Origin: Ophioderma brevispina
Taxonomy: Eukaryota > Echinodermata > Ophiuroidea > Amphilepidida > Ophiodermatidae
Direction: 5' to 3'
DNA: 64,000 nucleotides
NCBI GenBank assembly: GCA_023653785.1
Contig: JAMKCH010011854.1
Span: 86,495 to 150,494, forward strand
The notes below the pieces were generated by a model. It made no database searches. It saw only the letters and a list, made by a program, of their open reading frames with translations, and was not told where the DNA came from. Shown piece after piece: positions 47,085 through 58,149 of this stretch (positions are counted from its first letter, which is position 1; each line of letters opens with the position of its first letter). The translations under genes were made by a program, and so were the position numbers.

Positions 47085-47975
47085 CGTCATCCCATAAGTT
47101 TTGGTTAGACTAATAACGAGATAACCAATAGCTGAATACGGAAATTCAGAGAAAAATATAACCTTTTGAAATAAGGTAAGTCTGCCGGAGACCCTTTGTT
47201 GCGTGTACCCCGGAGATGGTGAAGTTAATATGGGGGTCAAATATTTGAACTGCTCTACATCTAATGAAATATAGCTCAAATTATTCCTTAGGTTAACCAG
47301 AGTAAAAAAGTCAATTGGGTCCCATGTGGTGTGGTGCTGCCTTCCAAGATTTTTGGGAAAATAGGCTAAAGTCATTTGTTTATTCAAGAAAGGTCAACAA
47401 TTGTAAATAACCAAGATTGCTTTGTAAAAAATCTCAAACATATTTAACATGATATGCATTCAAAATATGCTTTTTTTATTTTGCATAGGGTTGGTTCCGT
47501 TTAATAGGGAGGGGTATGTCCCCCGTCCCTAGAGTCCTACAGGGAATTTTGTACCCTTCCATTATAACAACAAAGAGATGGCCGAAATGCAAAAGCATTC
47601 ATATTTGGGATTACAGATATAATTAAACAATTTAAAAAATATTTTTAGTCAAAACAAATCTGGGTATGACGTTGACCTTTCTTGAATAAACAAAGAACCT
47701 TGAGCCTATTTTCCCAAATATCTTGGAAAGAAGCACCCACTTGTGTGACCCAATTGACTTTTTTACTCCTGCTTACCTAAGGAATAATTTGAGCTATATT
47801 CTATTAGATTTAGAGCAGTTCAAACAATTTGACCCCCATAGAACTTTCCCTCGTCCTGGCTACACGCAACAAGGGGTCCCGGCAGCGACTTTCATATTTG
47901 CAAAAGTTATATTTTTCTCTGAATTTTCCCCGTGTTCAGAATATTGGTATCTCATTCGTCTAACCAAAACCTTCT
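47085..47975. mobile_element. inverted repeat with arms of about 300 bp
   Basis: The left arm 47,085-47,395 and right arm 47,680-47,975 are inverted copies (ccaattgacttttttactc, aataatttgagctatat, ctacacgcaac). Frames on opposite strands of each arm share DPIDFFT, LRNNLSYI and KVIFFSEF, which simply reflects the DNA symmetry. The left arm abuts a half-repeat of the TSP3 gene. Confidence 0.75.
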
Positions 47976-48248
47976 CGGCTGATGGTCTATACACATAAAG
48001 CTGCTTTACAACAAAACTATACGTCCATTAATTCAAACAAACAAAATGTAACACCAAACACCCTCAACCCAAAAAGAAAGAAAGAAACTAACCAAGCAAT
48101 TTCTAGTTTCCCGAACTTTAATGATCTCTTTTTATTTTGTTTTGTTGGTTGTTTCTTGTTTGCTGCTGTCGTTGTTGTTGTTGATGTTGATGTTGTCGTT
48201 TTGTTTTTCTTTTTTAACTTGGAAGGTTAAACAATTTTGGCTACATAC

Positions 48249-48353
48249 CGTCTTTGCCGTAGTCGTTTTCACATGCATCTCCAAAGGATCGCCGTCCCTG
48301 TTTTCTTGTCCAGGCTTAGAGACAACTGACAATATCAACGGACATCAATAATC
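48249..48353 (-). pseudogene. frame-disrupted TSP3 repeat exon
   Basis: 105 nt between acceptor ttcttag and donor GTATGT. The calcium loop is in one frame (VSKPGQENRDGD) and FGDACENDYGKDG in another; the DNC region is shifted. The overall length is a multiple of three. Confidence 0.7.
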
Positions 48354-48972
48354 CTAAGAAACAAATTATAAGAACTTTAATGTGCTTGCAAAGTAAATAT
48401 TTATAAATTAACCAAAAGATTTTACCTGCATTTTCCTTAGTTTATGTGCAAAACAAAGGACATTGAATGGTTGATCTATTAACACTTAGGGCATAAGGGG
48501 GTGTCCATGTGGACCAAGGATTCGGTTTTCGAGCGCCATGTTTTAACGCTAAATTGTTTTTGCCAAACTTTATGTCATTGTCTAAATATCTTTGCGCATA
48601 TTTTGTGGGAAAATCAAATTGGTCATTGCGTTTTTATGATAATTAGCCTAAATAAGCAATATGGTGGCGCCTAATTCAAACTTATTTTGTGCCTTAAATC
48701 GTCCTGGAGTCCTTTTTAAAATTTGTATTTCAGCAATGGACATGTATGATGTTCCTTCTTATTATGAAGCCAAGTTGTATTGGAAAGTCGTTCGGAAAGT
48801 GGTTTTCATTTTCGGAGATAGAATTTGGGTGCAACGTTTTAAAAACATCGATTTTATAAACGGCCATTTTTGAATCCGTAAAAACATCCCACTGCAAAGT
48901 GTTTTCAAGGGGGTCCCCCTTAATGCACAACTAGAGTGCAAAGACCTTAATTAAAGAAAAATTGCATTCTTC

Positions 48973-49022
48973 ACACACACACACAACACACACAATACAC
49001 ACACCACACACACTGGACACAC
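48973..49022. repeat. CA microsatellite, interrupted
   Basis: Interrupted cacacaca run of about 50 bp. Confidence 0.95.
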
Positions 49023-49039
49023 AGACAATAGATTGGTTG

Positions 49040-49760
49040 TAACAATTCCTAAGCTAACCTAAGACCCAAAACTAAGACCCAAAACTACAGGGTGAGTCAA
49101 AAAGATGTACACTCGTTTGTTATTTTTTCTACGCAGTGAAACTCTACTGAAGATATTGACTCTCACATACAAAAACAAGATTATTTCCCTACTAGAGAAA
49201 TTTTAGATGTTTGATTTTTGACTTTGCTTGAGAATTATGCATCTTAAGAATGATACCCCTTTTTCACTCTGTCCACGGAATCTACAAAACTAAAACCCTA
49301 CTTTTTTGGCGCCAAAATGGTAGTTTAGTGGAACTTGATACAGGGTCTTAGTTGTGGTAGTTGGGACCCTTACCACTACACAACTAAGACCCTAACTTTT
49401 GTGGCGCCAAAATATCATTTTATGAATTGATACAGGGTCTTAGTTTTGGTAGTTACAAACCCTTACCCAACTACAAAACTAAGACCCTAACTTTGTTTTT
49501 GGCGCCAAAATGTATTAAGTGGGAATTTGATACAGGGTCTTAGTTTTTTAGTTGGACCTTTCCCAACTACAAAACTAAGACCCTAACATTTGTGGCCCAA
49601 AATGTATTTTAGTGGGATTTGATATACGGTCTTAGTGTTGTATTGGGTAAGATCGCTTTTTTGGCACCAAAATGGATGGAATTTGAGACGGGTCTAAGTT
49701 TTAGGTCTTAGGTTTTGGGTCTTAGTTTTTGGGTCTTAGGTATTGGGTCTTATGAGTGTA
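49040..49760. repeat. hairpin-unit tandem array, gggtcttag family
   Basis: Four to five units of about 90-100 bp, each carrying acagggtcttagttttggta and its inverse tacaaaactaagaccc with a shared ggcgccaaaat word. The array is bracketed by inverted ends (ctaagacccaaaactaagac at 49,060; gtcttaggttttgggtctta at 49,710). A short unrelated insert, cagggtgagtcaaaaagatg to tgatacccctttttcactc (49,089-49,275), sits near the left end. Confidence 0.8.
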
Positions 49761-49892
49761 GGAATGTAAATACACCCCATACATTCATAAACCCCTGTGA
49801 CACACAGATAATACTCATAAAAAAACCCAAATCATTATAATGTTTACAAGGGTGTATATTTTTAGTTTTTAAAATATTTCATTATGGCTTAC

Positions 49893-49982
49893 CGTCATCA
49901 TCGTCATCGACATCACATGCATCACCCTCTCCATCGCCATCATTATCTCTTGTCCTGATTTGCAGCAATTGACTTATCCCGG
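49893..49982 (-). pseudogene. TSP3 repeat exon, intact 3' half
   Basis: Ends with RDNDGDGEGDACDVDDDDDG and the consensus donor GTAAGC, the best calcium loop of the upstream group. Upstream in the same frame is GISQLLQIRT, where DNCQL...NQ would be expected one base over; the first cysteine is lost and the acceptor is unclear. Confidence 0.7.
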
Positions 49983-50469
49983 AAACGCCTCTACTACGTC
50001 CTAATCTTTTAACAAATGTTCGTAACCTTGCAGGATTTTTATTCTCAAAATAATCTGTACATTACACATCTCAGCGAGTCTTTTCTTATATTTTGAAAGT
50101 TCTTCAGAGGTGTTGGTTTCTGTGATTTCCTAAAAAAGTAAATAATTACTCTAGTGATGGTCGGATGACATCAGAGCCTTGATCCGCTTTCAATCTAGCT
50201 TAAGCACAATTGCTTTCCGATCAATAACAGTGGTATACAAATTCAAAGGCGCATATTTGTACCAGGTTCTTTCAAAATCTGGGTGGATCATTCGTTCAAT
50301 TCCTTAATTAAAGAAATTTACCAAGTATATCCGGCAAAAACCTATAATCCTTATTCAACTCCCTACGTTCCATACCGATTTGTATTGACTATTCGTGGAG
50401 AAATTAAATGAAGGAGAAACCAAACTTGGTGCGCAAACCATGACGCGGTATGAATTAGAGCGTTCTAGA

Positions 50470-50600
50470 TGGAGAGTCCCCCCGGTGTTTTCCGTGAACC
50501 TGATGTTACCTGCCACTTATGAATTCACAACCTTAACGGAATAAAGCTGTAAAGGTTGTTGAATTCATAGTGTCAGGTTACGGAAACACCGGTCTCACTT
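50470..50600. mobile_element. short perfect-looking fold-back (MITE)
   Basis: Left ccggtgttttccgtgaacctg and acttatgaattcacaacct, right aggttgttgaattcatagt and caggttacggaaacaccgg, with a loop of about 16 nt. Stem about 55 bp. Confidence 0.8.
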
Positions 50601-50768
50601 GCCATATGTCAAGTCATCATTTATGCTGCTGCCTTGTTTGTTTTCATGCACACTACCCAATAGCCACCTAGCAAAGCTCACACTTTATTCCGTATTTACG
50701 CCTACCTGTTATCTTTAATTGTGGATTATTATCTTGGGGGTATTTTTTTTTTTTCCTTTTTTGGTTAC

Positions 50769-50872
50769 CGTCATTGTCGTCGTCATCATCCACAGAGATC
50801 GCCTCACGCCATCACCGTCATTGTTTTCTTGTGCCACAGATTTGTCAGATTAATTGCAATTATCTATTACGG
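50769..50872 (-). pseudogene. frame-disrupted TSP3 repeat exon
   Basis: Reads IDNCN, TAA, SDKSVAQENNDGDGV in one frame, then after a shift SVDDDDDNDG and donor GTAACC. The second cysteine appears only in an alternative frame. Acceptor uncertain. Confidence 0.65.
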
Positions 50873-51309
50873 TCAAATCAATTGCTGGTTTAAAAGTAAC
50901 AAGGTAACATTGAAAGATTGTGACCACCATATATTTAGTCCTACAAAATATTTACGCCAGTTACTGTATCATTAATATGATGTACTTGTATAACTGATCC
51001 TACTAATAAGTTCTCGTTTATACCATTTTGTGTAAATCTGCCTGAGCATGACAAACTTTAAAAACCGGCAGCTTTCAACCTCAACCGCCGGTCAGCCCGT
51101 TATTGCGGCTGAACCAATCCACGTTAAAGCACATGATATACTTCCAGATGCAGCGAGCGATTCTGCTCGTGAGCTCGCGTAGCACATGATCTTGAGGCAA
51201 AATCCGTTTTTGTGCGACACGCCTAGCTCTCGCTGCGACTGGAGAGTATGATGAATGGGTTTACATTGTTGTAGAATACATAGAAACCGCGTAGAATTAA
51301 TTATAAGTC

Positions 51310-51470
51310 CGTCGTACTCATGGCCCGGCTACAACGGTAACGAATAGGGCACTAGATCAGTTGACTCTTTCACGCATATTCTTTCATTCTTCTTTCCGTT
51401 GGCCGTCTATGGAGCTCTTGACTGTGGCTCCCGGCGGGACTATGATTACTTTCACACCAGTTCCAACCGA
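51310..51470. repeat. dispersed repeat, copy 2
   Basis: Same repeat as at 38.3 kb: ggcactagatcagttgactc, tctttccgttggccgtctatg and gtggctcccggcggg. Confidence 0.5.
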
Positions 51471-51676
51471 GGAGCTGGGCCACCCAGCAGACATCCGGGT
51501 GAGTAATTTTGAATCCGTCCCTAACATTTTATTGAAAAACCTAGGGTGAAGTTTCCTTAAGGCCTTATATTAATAACAAATTAATGCTGAATTAACCGAA
51601 TTGATCCCTTTTACTGATCCATTCTGCAACACCATGACAGGCGCAGATATCATGTGTGACTGAAATCATTCAACTC

Positions 51677-51787
51677 CGTCGTCATCATCATCAGTATCGC
51701 ATGCGTCTCCATCACCATCTCCATCATTATTTTCCCTGACCAATATTGGCTTCAACAGGACAATTGTCACCGACACATCTAAAATTC
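51677..51787 (-). pseudogene. TSP3 repeat exon with compensating shifts, no donor
   Basis: Acceptor catttgtttgtag; 111 nt. The frame GILDVS...ENNDGDGDGDACDTDDDDDG is fully open, but residues 7-19 are the out-of-frame version of DNCPVEANIGQ, so an insertion and a deletion bracket the first cysteine. The normal G/GTNNNN donor reads GGAGTT, so splicing would fail or move. Confidence 0.7.
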
Positions 51788-52251
51788 CTACAAACAAATG
51801 GGGAGAAAAGAAATCTATAACGTTTTATATCAATTGAGACATCTACTTTGTCATGGTTTTAAATTGTTATTTAATATAATGGTTCCGCATTTTAGAACAC
51901 TTTCCCTAGACCCTGGGTAACTTTTTAGTCAGATTCGCCTTTTATTGGTGTTTTAGCGTATTTTGTTGTGGAGCTGAACCATTGCTAACAGCTAGCGAGA
52001 CAGGCAATCTGGCCGGAACCTGCCCTAGATTTCGACATAATGTATCGCTCTAGTCTGTTTTCAATAAAATTATAACCCAATATTGTGATTTCTGCCCTAC
52101 ACAATTGTGCTAGCTGCATGTCACAACAGAGGCCAAGTCGTGGGTTACCGGTAAAATTCTTGGTGTGGGCGAGGCCCAGGAAATACCTAGCACGGTCCCT
52201 GACATGTATTGAGCACTAAGTTTATTTAAGCTATTTTTGCATTTTGACTAC

Positions 52252-52361
52252 CCATCATTATCATCGTCGTCGTCGAATCTTCCCTTGATCATCCCCGTCT
52301 GGTGTCTTCCTGATCATTATTGCTTTAAAATGGCATTGTCGGTGGCATCATCAAAGAATAC
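52252..52361 (-). pseudogene. most 5' recognised TSP3 repeat exon, degraded
   Basis: Acceptor tgttaag and donor GTAGTC surround 110 nt containing DDATDN, a shifted CHFKA, PDGDDQGK and RFDDDDDNDG in different frames. Further units to the right were searched for by eye (DNC plus DxDGxGDAC) and not found, so either the gene's N-terminal exons are of another type or lie beyond the window. Confidence 0.6.
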
Positions 52362-52399
52362 CTTAACAGGTAGAGAGAAATGTTGGAGAAAATTAAAAC

Positions 52400-54150
52400 G
52401 ATATAATACGTTCCTGTTGTTTTCTAAATTTATGAGTTTCCATGGTGGTAAACATGTAGACAATGGGATATTTGTGGTCTACAGCCTAGTTCCCGCCTCC
52501 CCCACTTACCTCATAGTTAAATGTGAAGATCATTTGAACATTTAGCCTAAATAATGTTGTGTGCCTAAACTTGCGGCAAATGGGCAAATCTGGAAGAAAT
52601 TCGCAATGTTGTATTTTCGAACCGTAAGGGAACACAAAAATTCAGCACAAGTGGCCTAAAGGACTTTGTGTTACAATATTTGCTCATACACCAAACCGCA
52701 ATCGGTGCCCGCACAATTCCATGGGATCGCACCCAGACAGTCTGGCATGTATATATCGTCACGATCTTCCAATCAGGCCAATTGACAAAAGTCACATTTC
52801 AGATTCGGCGATTGAAGTTTTAGAGAATTATGAACTTGCATATCTAAAATTTAACATTTTATGAGGGGAAAAATGATTTTGTGTGTAGCAGAGTGGACAT
52901 TGAAACTTTCTTCATTTTGATCACGCTTTCAATTCAAGTCATCCATTGTTTTTCCTTGTCAAATTTAATTATAAAGTGATTGGTCTGTTTGCAAAAACGA
53001 AAAAACGTCTTCCCCTGTTCTGGTCAAAGGAGACCAATGCGCATTGGCCTGTTTGGGGTACTCAAAAATGAGTCGATCGACTCGCCTCAGACGGGTGGTA
53101 TTTAACAGGTTAAACATACTATTTACCTGCTGAAGGGAGTATAATGACTATGCTTTGTATGATTTTCTAGCCGCATCTCTCTTACATGCAAAATAAGCCA
53201 ATGAAGCTAGAAAGGAGGACTGATGAGGTTCTTTTTATTTGGTAATTAGAATTGATTTAATCAAATTTAATACTATGTAAAATATATACATCAAGCTATA
53301 AATATATAATTTGAATGGAAACCTTGTAAAAGCTGTATTTTACGGGGATTTGTTAGCAGAATTATAACTTCCATAACCGTTATTGGAAGAATTGTGATTT
53401 ATCTGTTTATTGCTTGAAGGTCACCGTGTATTTTTGATATTTTTTTAAGAGTAAAAGGAATCAAGATCACACTATTTATCAAGAAGAAGCTTTATCTTAC
53501 TATCAAGTCATTGATATTTCTATCATTTTTTTTAAAAAGTAATCTTAACCTATTTCATTTTAATTCTCAATAACGAAAAACTATAGGAAGAGTATACTGG
53601 CAATTATGTCAAATTGATGATTCTAAATTCGTAAAAACAACGACTTCCGAGTGTCTATTGGTACAATGTTGAAATGGAATTGACATTCCCATGGATATTA
53701 TTTTATTTTGTCCATCAAACAGACCATTGCGTAATATGTTTCAACCTTTTTGAGTCACAACACTCGTACAGTTAGTTTAAAACTTCTATGAGTAAAAACC
53801 AAACCATTTTTGGAGGTTAAAGATCGCTGTTTGCCGACATTTCTACTGCGGGGCTCAATGGTTAAATTGTACTCAAAGCCTTCTGACGTTTAATTTGAAT
53901 TAATTGCCAAAATTTCCGATTATCAAAGTGGTATTTATTGAAAATGCAGAATAATTTTTCTCATTTAACTCTTTCGTTATCATTTTATTGAATTGAACGA
54001 AATAATTTCTTCATCTACTCAATAAAATGAAGTGAATCGTGCATTCCATTGATATTTAGTAATTTTCATGAGTAATCTTTGGTTACTGTACCATTATCAT
54101 GTATTTTTAAATTGATATGGCTGATAATGTGAATAATATTTTTTCTACAT
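52400..54150. other. no recognised genes
   Basis: AT-rich DNA 5' of the last recognised TSP3 exon. It may hold upstream introns or the promoter of that gene; no exon signal was supported. Confidence 0.4.
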
Positions 54151-54154
54151 GCAC

Positions 54155-54390
54155 GTACAACTAGCTAGGGTGTTAAATGAACACCGCCGGTGTTCTAGGA
54201 GAGTCACACCAAAAGGATGTCAAAGTCCATTTGGGGTCAGTTTAAACACCCTATTGTGGGTTTCTAACAAGATTGTGCTTAAAATAACACCAAAGGTGTT
54301 GAATTTTGACCACCCTCTGGTGTGGTCCTCCTATAACACCGGCGGTGTCAATTTTAACACCAGATTTTGCTTGTGTATATGTGGGGGAAA
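54155..54390. mobile_element. fold-back element with caccgccggtgtt ends
   Basis: Left agggtgttaaatgaacaccg and gtgttctagga, right tcctataacaccggcggtgt and aattttaacacca, inverted. Similar in style to the ggtgtca palindrome at 45.7 kb but a different sequence. Confidence 0.65.
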
Positions 54391-54399
54391 TATAAGCAA

Positions 54400-56180
54400 A
54401 GAAAAGAGAAAAACGAAAAATATTTTGAGGTAACTATTTTTTACATATCATATTGATCTTAATTTGTCTGTAAAATTAATCAGGTTAGTAAATTTATTCC
54501 ATGTAAGCCTATTTTACGAAAATCAACCGGGGAACCCTCTGAGATGAACCAATACCGTAACCACGATCTATGCTACCTTATATACAGGGAATAAATAAGA
54601 AATTGCATTTATATGGCTTACTTTCCTTCAAATTTAAATACATCGCATTAAAATGACAAATACCCTACCAAACGTGAAAGGGTTTTCAACAAGAAGTTTT
54701 GAATATCTTTTAAAAAATTTTGAAGTGAAAATAATGGTTCCGCGTAAAATCTCGTCATACAAGCACCGTTCCTATAAGCGGACGATTTCGGAAAACCGAC
54801 AAGAGAGAACTATTTGACTAGCGCCCTCATAGTATATTCTGCAGATGAGTGGCAACAACTGGCTATTTTAAATTGAAAAAAACTCCAAATCGTTTGCCTA
54901 TTAGCAAACCATTCCTTCAACCCCTGCCCTTGACACGTACAATTAATGGCATATCTTTGACATGTGTCCTAACAGCTGTTTCAGCCAAGACCTTAATTCG
55001 CTGTAGAGTGCCACTTAATAGGATTTGTTTTACCCACCAACCAGTCCAAACATACCACATAGCAAAGGACCCATGTTTAGGCAATGAAATTGTTTAATTC
55101 CTTGTGAGTTGCCGCGCGCGGGCACCGCTAGCTGATTTGAATGGGTGCGGTCACTAAACGGGTTTGATCACATTTCACATGACAAATCTTAAAGAGACAT
55201 TTACTTTATTTCTCCAAGGCTCGTTTATTTGCCTTTATATGCCTTAAATGGTTTATGTCAAGAGCTGTCACATGAGGCTATGAAGCCAGGGAACCTTTAA
55301 TACTGCCAAATGAAATGTTCACGCAATTGAAACTCGCACGCACTCCAAAGACCCCCAGTTTGGTAGCTGTGGTCGGAGGAAAGGGGTTCTCAGTGACGTA
55401 GCTAAATACTGTGGATGATGGAAGCCCTCTTGGGAAGAACGTGAGGAAATCGGGAAGTTTTGGACGTAAATATGACAAATCCGTCGTTTTTGATGCTGTC
55501 CTCCGATCGGGATGAAATTTCCCCTGAACGCGCTTTTGCCTTGCCACGTATGTAGCGTGCCATCTCTAAGGGCTCTGAAGGTACCAGCTCCCATAGATAT
55601 CTACGGGACTCTTGGCTACTCCCTTAAACATGTTCAAGGGTTAAAGCGGGGGGGGGGTTAGTTGATGACGTGTATGTTAGGCTGTAATACCCTTATCATT
55701 GTCACTCAACTGTAATTTTTGAAACCATCGCCATCAAATACTCCCAAGTTTTGACAATTTTGAAATCTTACCAAAGACCTACTTTGAAAATGTTCGCCAG
55801 CAAAAAAAATCACCTTATTTATGGCATTTGCTGTCTATCACCCAAGAAACCCGTTTTTTTTGCAATCACATTCTCTATCACCGAATGCCCTAGCTTTGAA
55901 AGCACCAGCCTTAAGGTTTAAACACCATATTTTCATACGGCGGTGTTCCCGATCGATCGGGTAAAATTCAAGTTTTATTGCGCTTTGGCAAAATTCTAAC
56001 GACAAATAATATTTGTTAATATTTTCATACTGAAATTCAACGTGATAACCAAATTAGTGGTAGCATAGGGGCCTATTTGTGCAAATTCTTGCTCCTTCCG
56101 GGCCAGAGATACAGATGTGGCATTCTTTAATAGGCCTTCCTTTTTGCTCCGACCAGTTGCCCTTCTGCATGTCCTTATCT
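54400..56180. other. no recognised genes
   Basis: 55,270-55,620 is GC-richer, with overlapping minus-strand frames of 89-91 codons that show no domain. A G9 run lies at about 55,650. Confidence 0.35.
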
Positions 56181-56910
56181 GTTCCTCTGGCAGTGGCGGC
56201 GCCAATGGCAGACTTCTGTTTGGGGGGGGTGGTTTCGGGGTGGGGTGGGGAAAGAAGTTAATTTTGGGAACCCAAATTTGCAGATTGTTTGACCAAATTT
56301 TATCCCAATTTGCTGTTTTTTTGGCCAAAATTTTGTGATTTTTGGCATCCCAAATACTGATTTTTGCTCAAGATCTTATTATTTTTTTTCTGGCGGGGAG
56401 AGGAGGGAAACTGTTCTGGCCGGGGATCTGGTAAAAGAAAAACTGGCGGGAAATGCACACACCCACCCGCCCCATACTCCCTTGCACACCGCCCAAAACC
56501 GCATACCCATCCTCCCTTGGTTTCCCATTCTTCCATTTTTCTGTATCTGTTCCCGCTGGCAGTGGGCAAGCGATACTACTTCTTTTCGGTGGGGGGGGTG
56601 ATTTCGGGGGCAGGGGAGGGCAGAATTTAAATTTTTTGAGGAAACAATAAATTTTGCAGGTTTTTAACCAATTTTGGTCCCCAAATGCGTTTTTTTTTTT
56701 TTTTTTGTTTTTGTTTTGTTGTTGTTTTTTATTTGTTTTTTTCGTTGGTTGTTTGATTTTTTAAATGTTTCTTTTAAATCATTATTTTTCTTGAATTTGT
56801 ATTTTTTTGCCAAAATTTGGTGATTTTTTTTGCCAAAGGATCCGTTATTTTTTTTCTGGAAGGGAGGGAGAACTGTCTGGCCGGGGAGGATACTGCTCAC
56901 CCGGCACCAG
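56180..56910. mobile_element. cluster of related hAT-like fragments
   Basis: Two to three direct copies sharing tctggcagtgg, ggggggggtgatttcgggg, tttgccaaaatttggtgat, ttatttttttctgg and gaactgtctggccgggga. CAGTGG starts resemble hAT ends. Long poly-T and poly-G runs dominate; all ORFs here are repeat artefacts. Confidence 0.55.
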
Positions 56911-57004
56911 CCCACTGTCTGTGAGCAACATCCCTAGCTATAACCATGGACCAAGTTTTAAGGATTTAATAAATATGTATTGTTTCGGGTTTTGGGGTTG
57001 ACCA

Positions 57005-57460
57005 AACTGAAAACATTAATTGTCATCAATAAATTTTTTGGAATCGTTAATTGGTATTTTTTTAGTACACTACAAATTACAATGTCAACTAAATGTCAAA
57101 TAATGCCTTCATAATTTTGCCATTTGATGGACCTGACTAATTCGATAAAAAACTATAAATTTATAAAATTTGTCAACACTAAACTTAATTTGTTAATGCA
57201 ACTATAATGGCAATTAACGACAATTTAGTTTATTCATAAATTTGTCCATTAAAATTTGTAAAAAGTGAAATTTTATAACCAGGAGAATATCTGTGATGAG
57301 ATAGAAAATCATTTTGAAATGGTAATAATTGTTAATTGAAACAATTATGAAAACATTTTTAGCTTTATTTTTTAATGCTCAAAAATTCAACTTGCCAGGA
57401 CCAATTTTTTAATTTGTCAAATAGACCCTTTTCTTGACCAATGTTAATGTTTTCAGTGTC
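57005..57460. mobile_element. AT-rich inverted-repeat element
   Basis: Left actgaaaacattaattgtc and right caatgttaatgttttcagtg are inverted. The interior is rich in aaatttgt words. Confidence 0.45.
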
Positions 57461-57829
57461 TGGACAAAAGATGAAAAATATCATTCACACATAACGCAAC
57501 GATTGTTGAAACACCTTTTGAACGGCTTTTGAATGACCCAGGAAAGTCTTATCCATGTCTATGGATAACCCTAGTTTTAAAATTACCACCCCGAACCACG
57601 CTTTAACTACTTTACGTGTATAATGGTCAGGCATGACTGTCATGATTTTATTTTTGTCTTATTAATACGACAAAAATAATTCACTTTTTTAACACCCATT
57701 TGGCCCTTTCGTGAGCCGGCACTATTTGTATGTACGTGGTCGTGTTACGTGATACGTGTCCGAAATGCAAATATCCGGCAAAATATATATTATTTTTATT
57801 GTGTGTCGAACACCAAGTGAAGGGAGACA

Positions 57830-58140
57830 ATTATCAAACCTCATCTGCAAAAATCATGTGGAGTATGCCTTCACACACTATATAAATACCACCACGGGGG
57901 ACATTGAAACACGGACATAAAATGAAAATGCTTGGGGAGGGGCCCAACAGCGAGGCACCAAGTGGGGGAGGCAGTGGCGGCATGCAGATGGTCAGAAAAA
58001 CCTGACGGGGGAAGAAACTAACGGGATTGTTGGCAAAAAAAATCAGCGATTTGGGGCCAAAATCAACCAAATTAAGTAAATGTCAGCTATTTCGTAGTAC
58101 CAAATTTAGTTAAAAATCTCGACTTTAAAAAAACCACCCA
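57830..58140. mobile_element. G-rich hAT-like fragment, inverted orientation
   Basis: Carries aggcagtggcggcatgcag plus gggccaaaatcaacc and taaaaatctcgactttaaaa, similar in style to the elements at 19.4 and 56.2 kb. Confidence 0.4.
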
Positions 58141-58149
58141 TTGCTACCA

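Noticed and set aside
47013..47998. Two similar frames of 124 and 91 codons on opposite strands
   Set aside because: Their similarity follows from the inverted repeat in the DNA; no family is recognised.
55680..55745. Possible further TSP3 unit (GVFDGDG on the minus strand)
   Set aside because: It lacks DNC, GDAC and the Asp run; the resemblance is only a few residues.
56100..56915. Dense overlapping ORFs of 60-89 codons on both strands
   Set aside because: They arise from G- and T-rich transposon fragments and show no domains.
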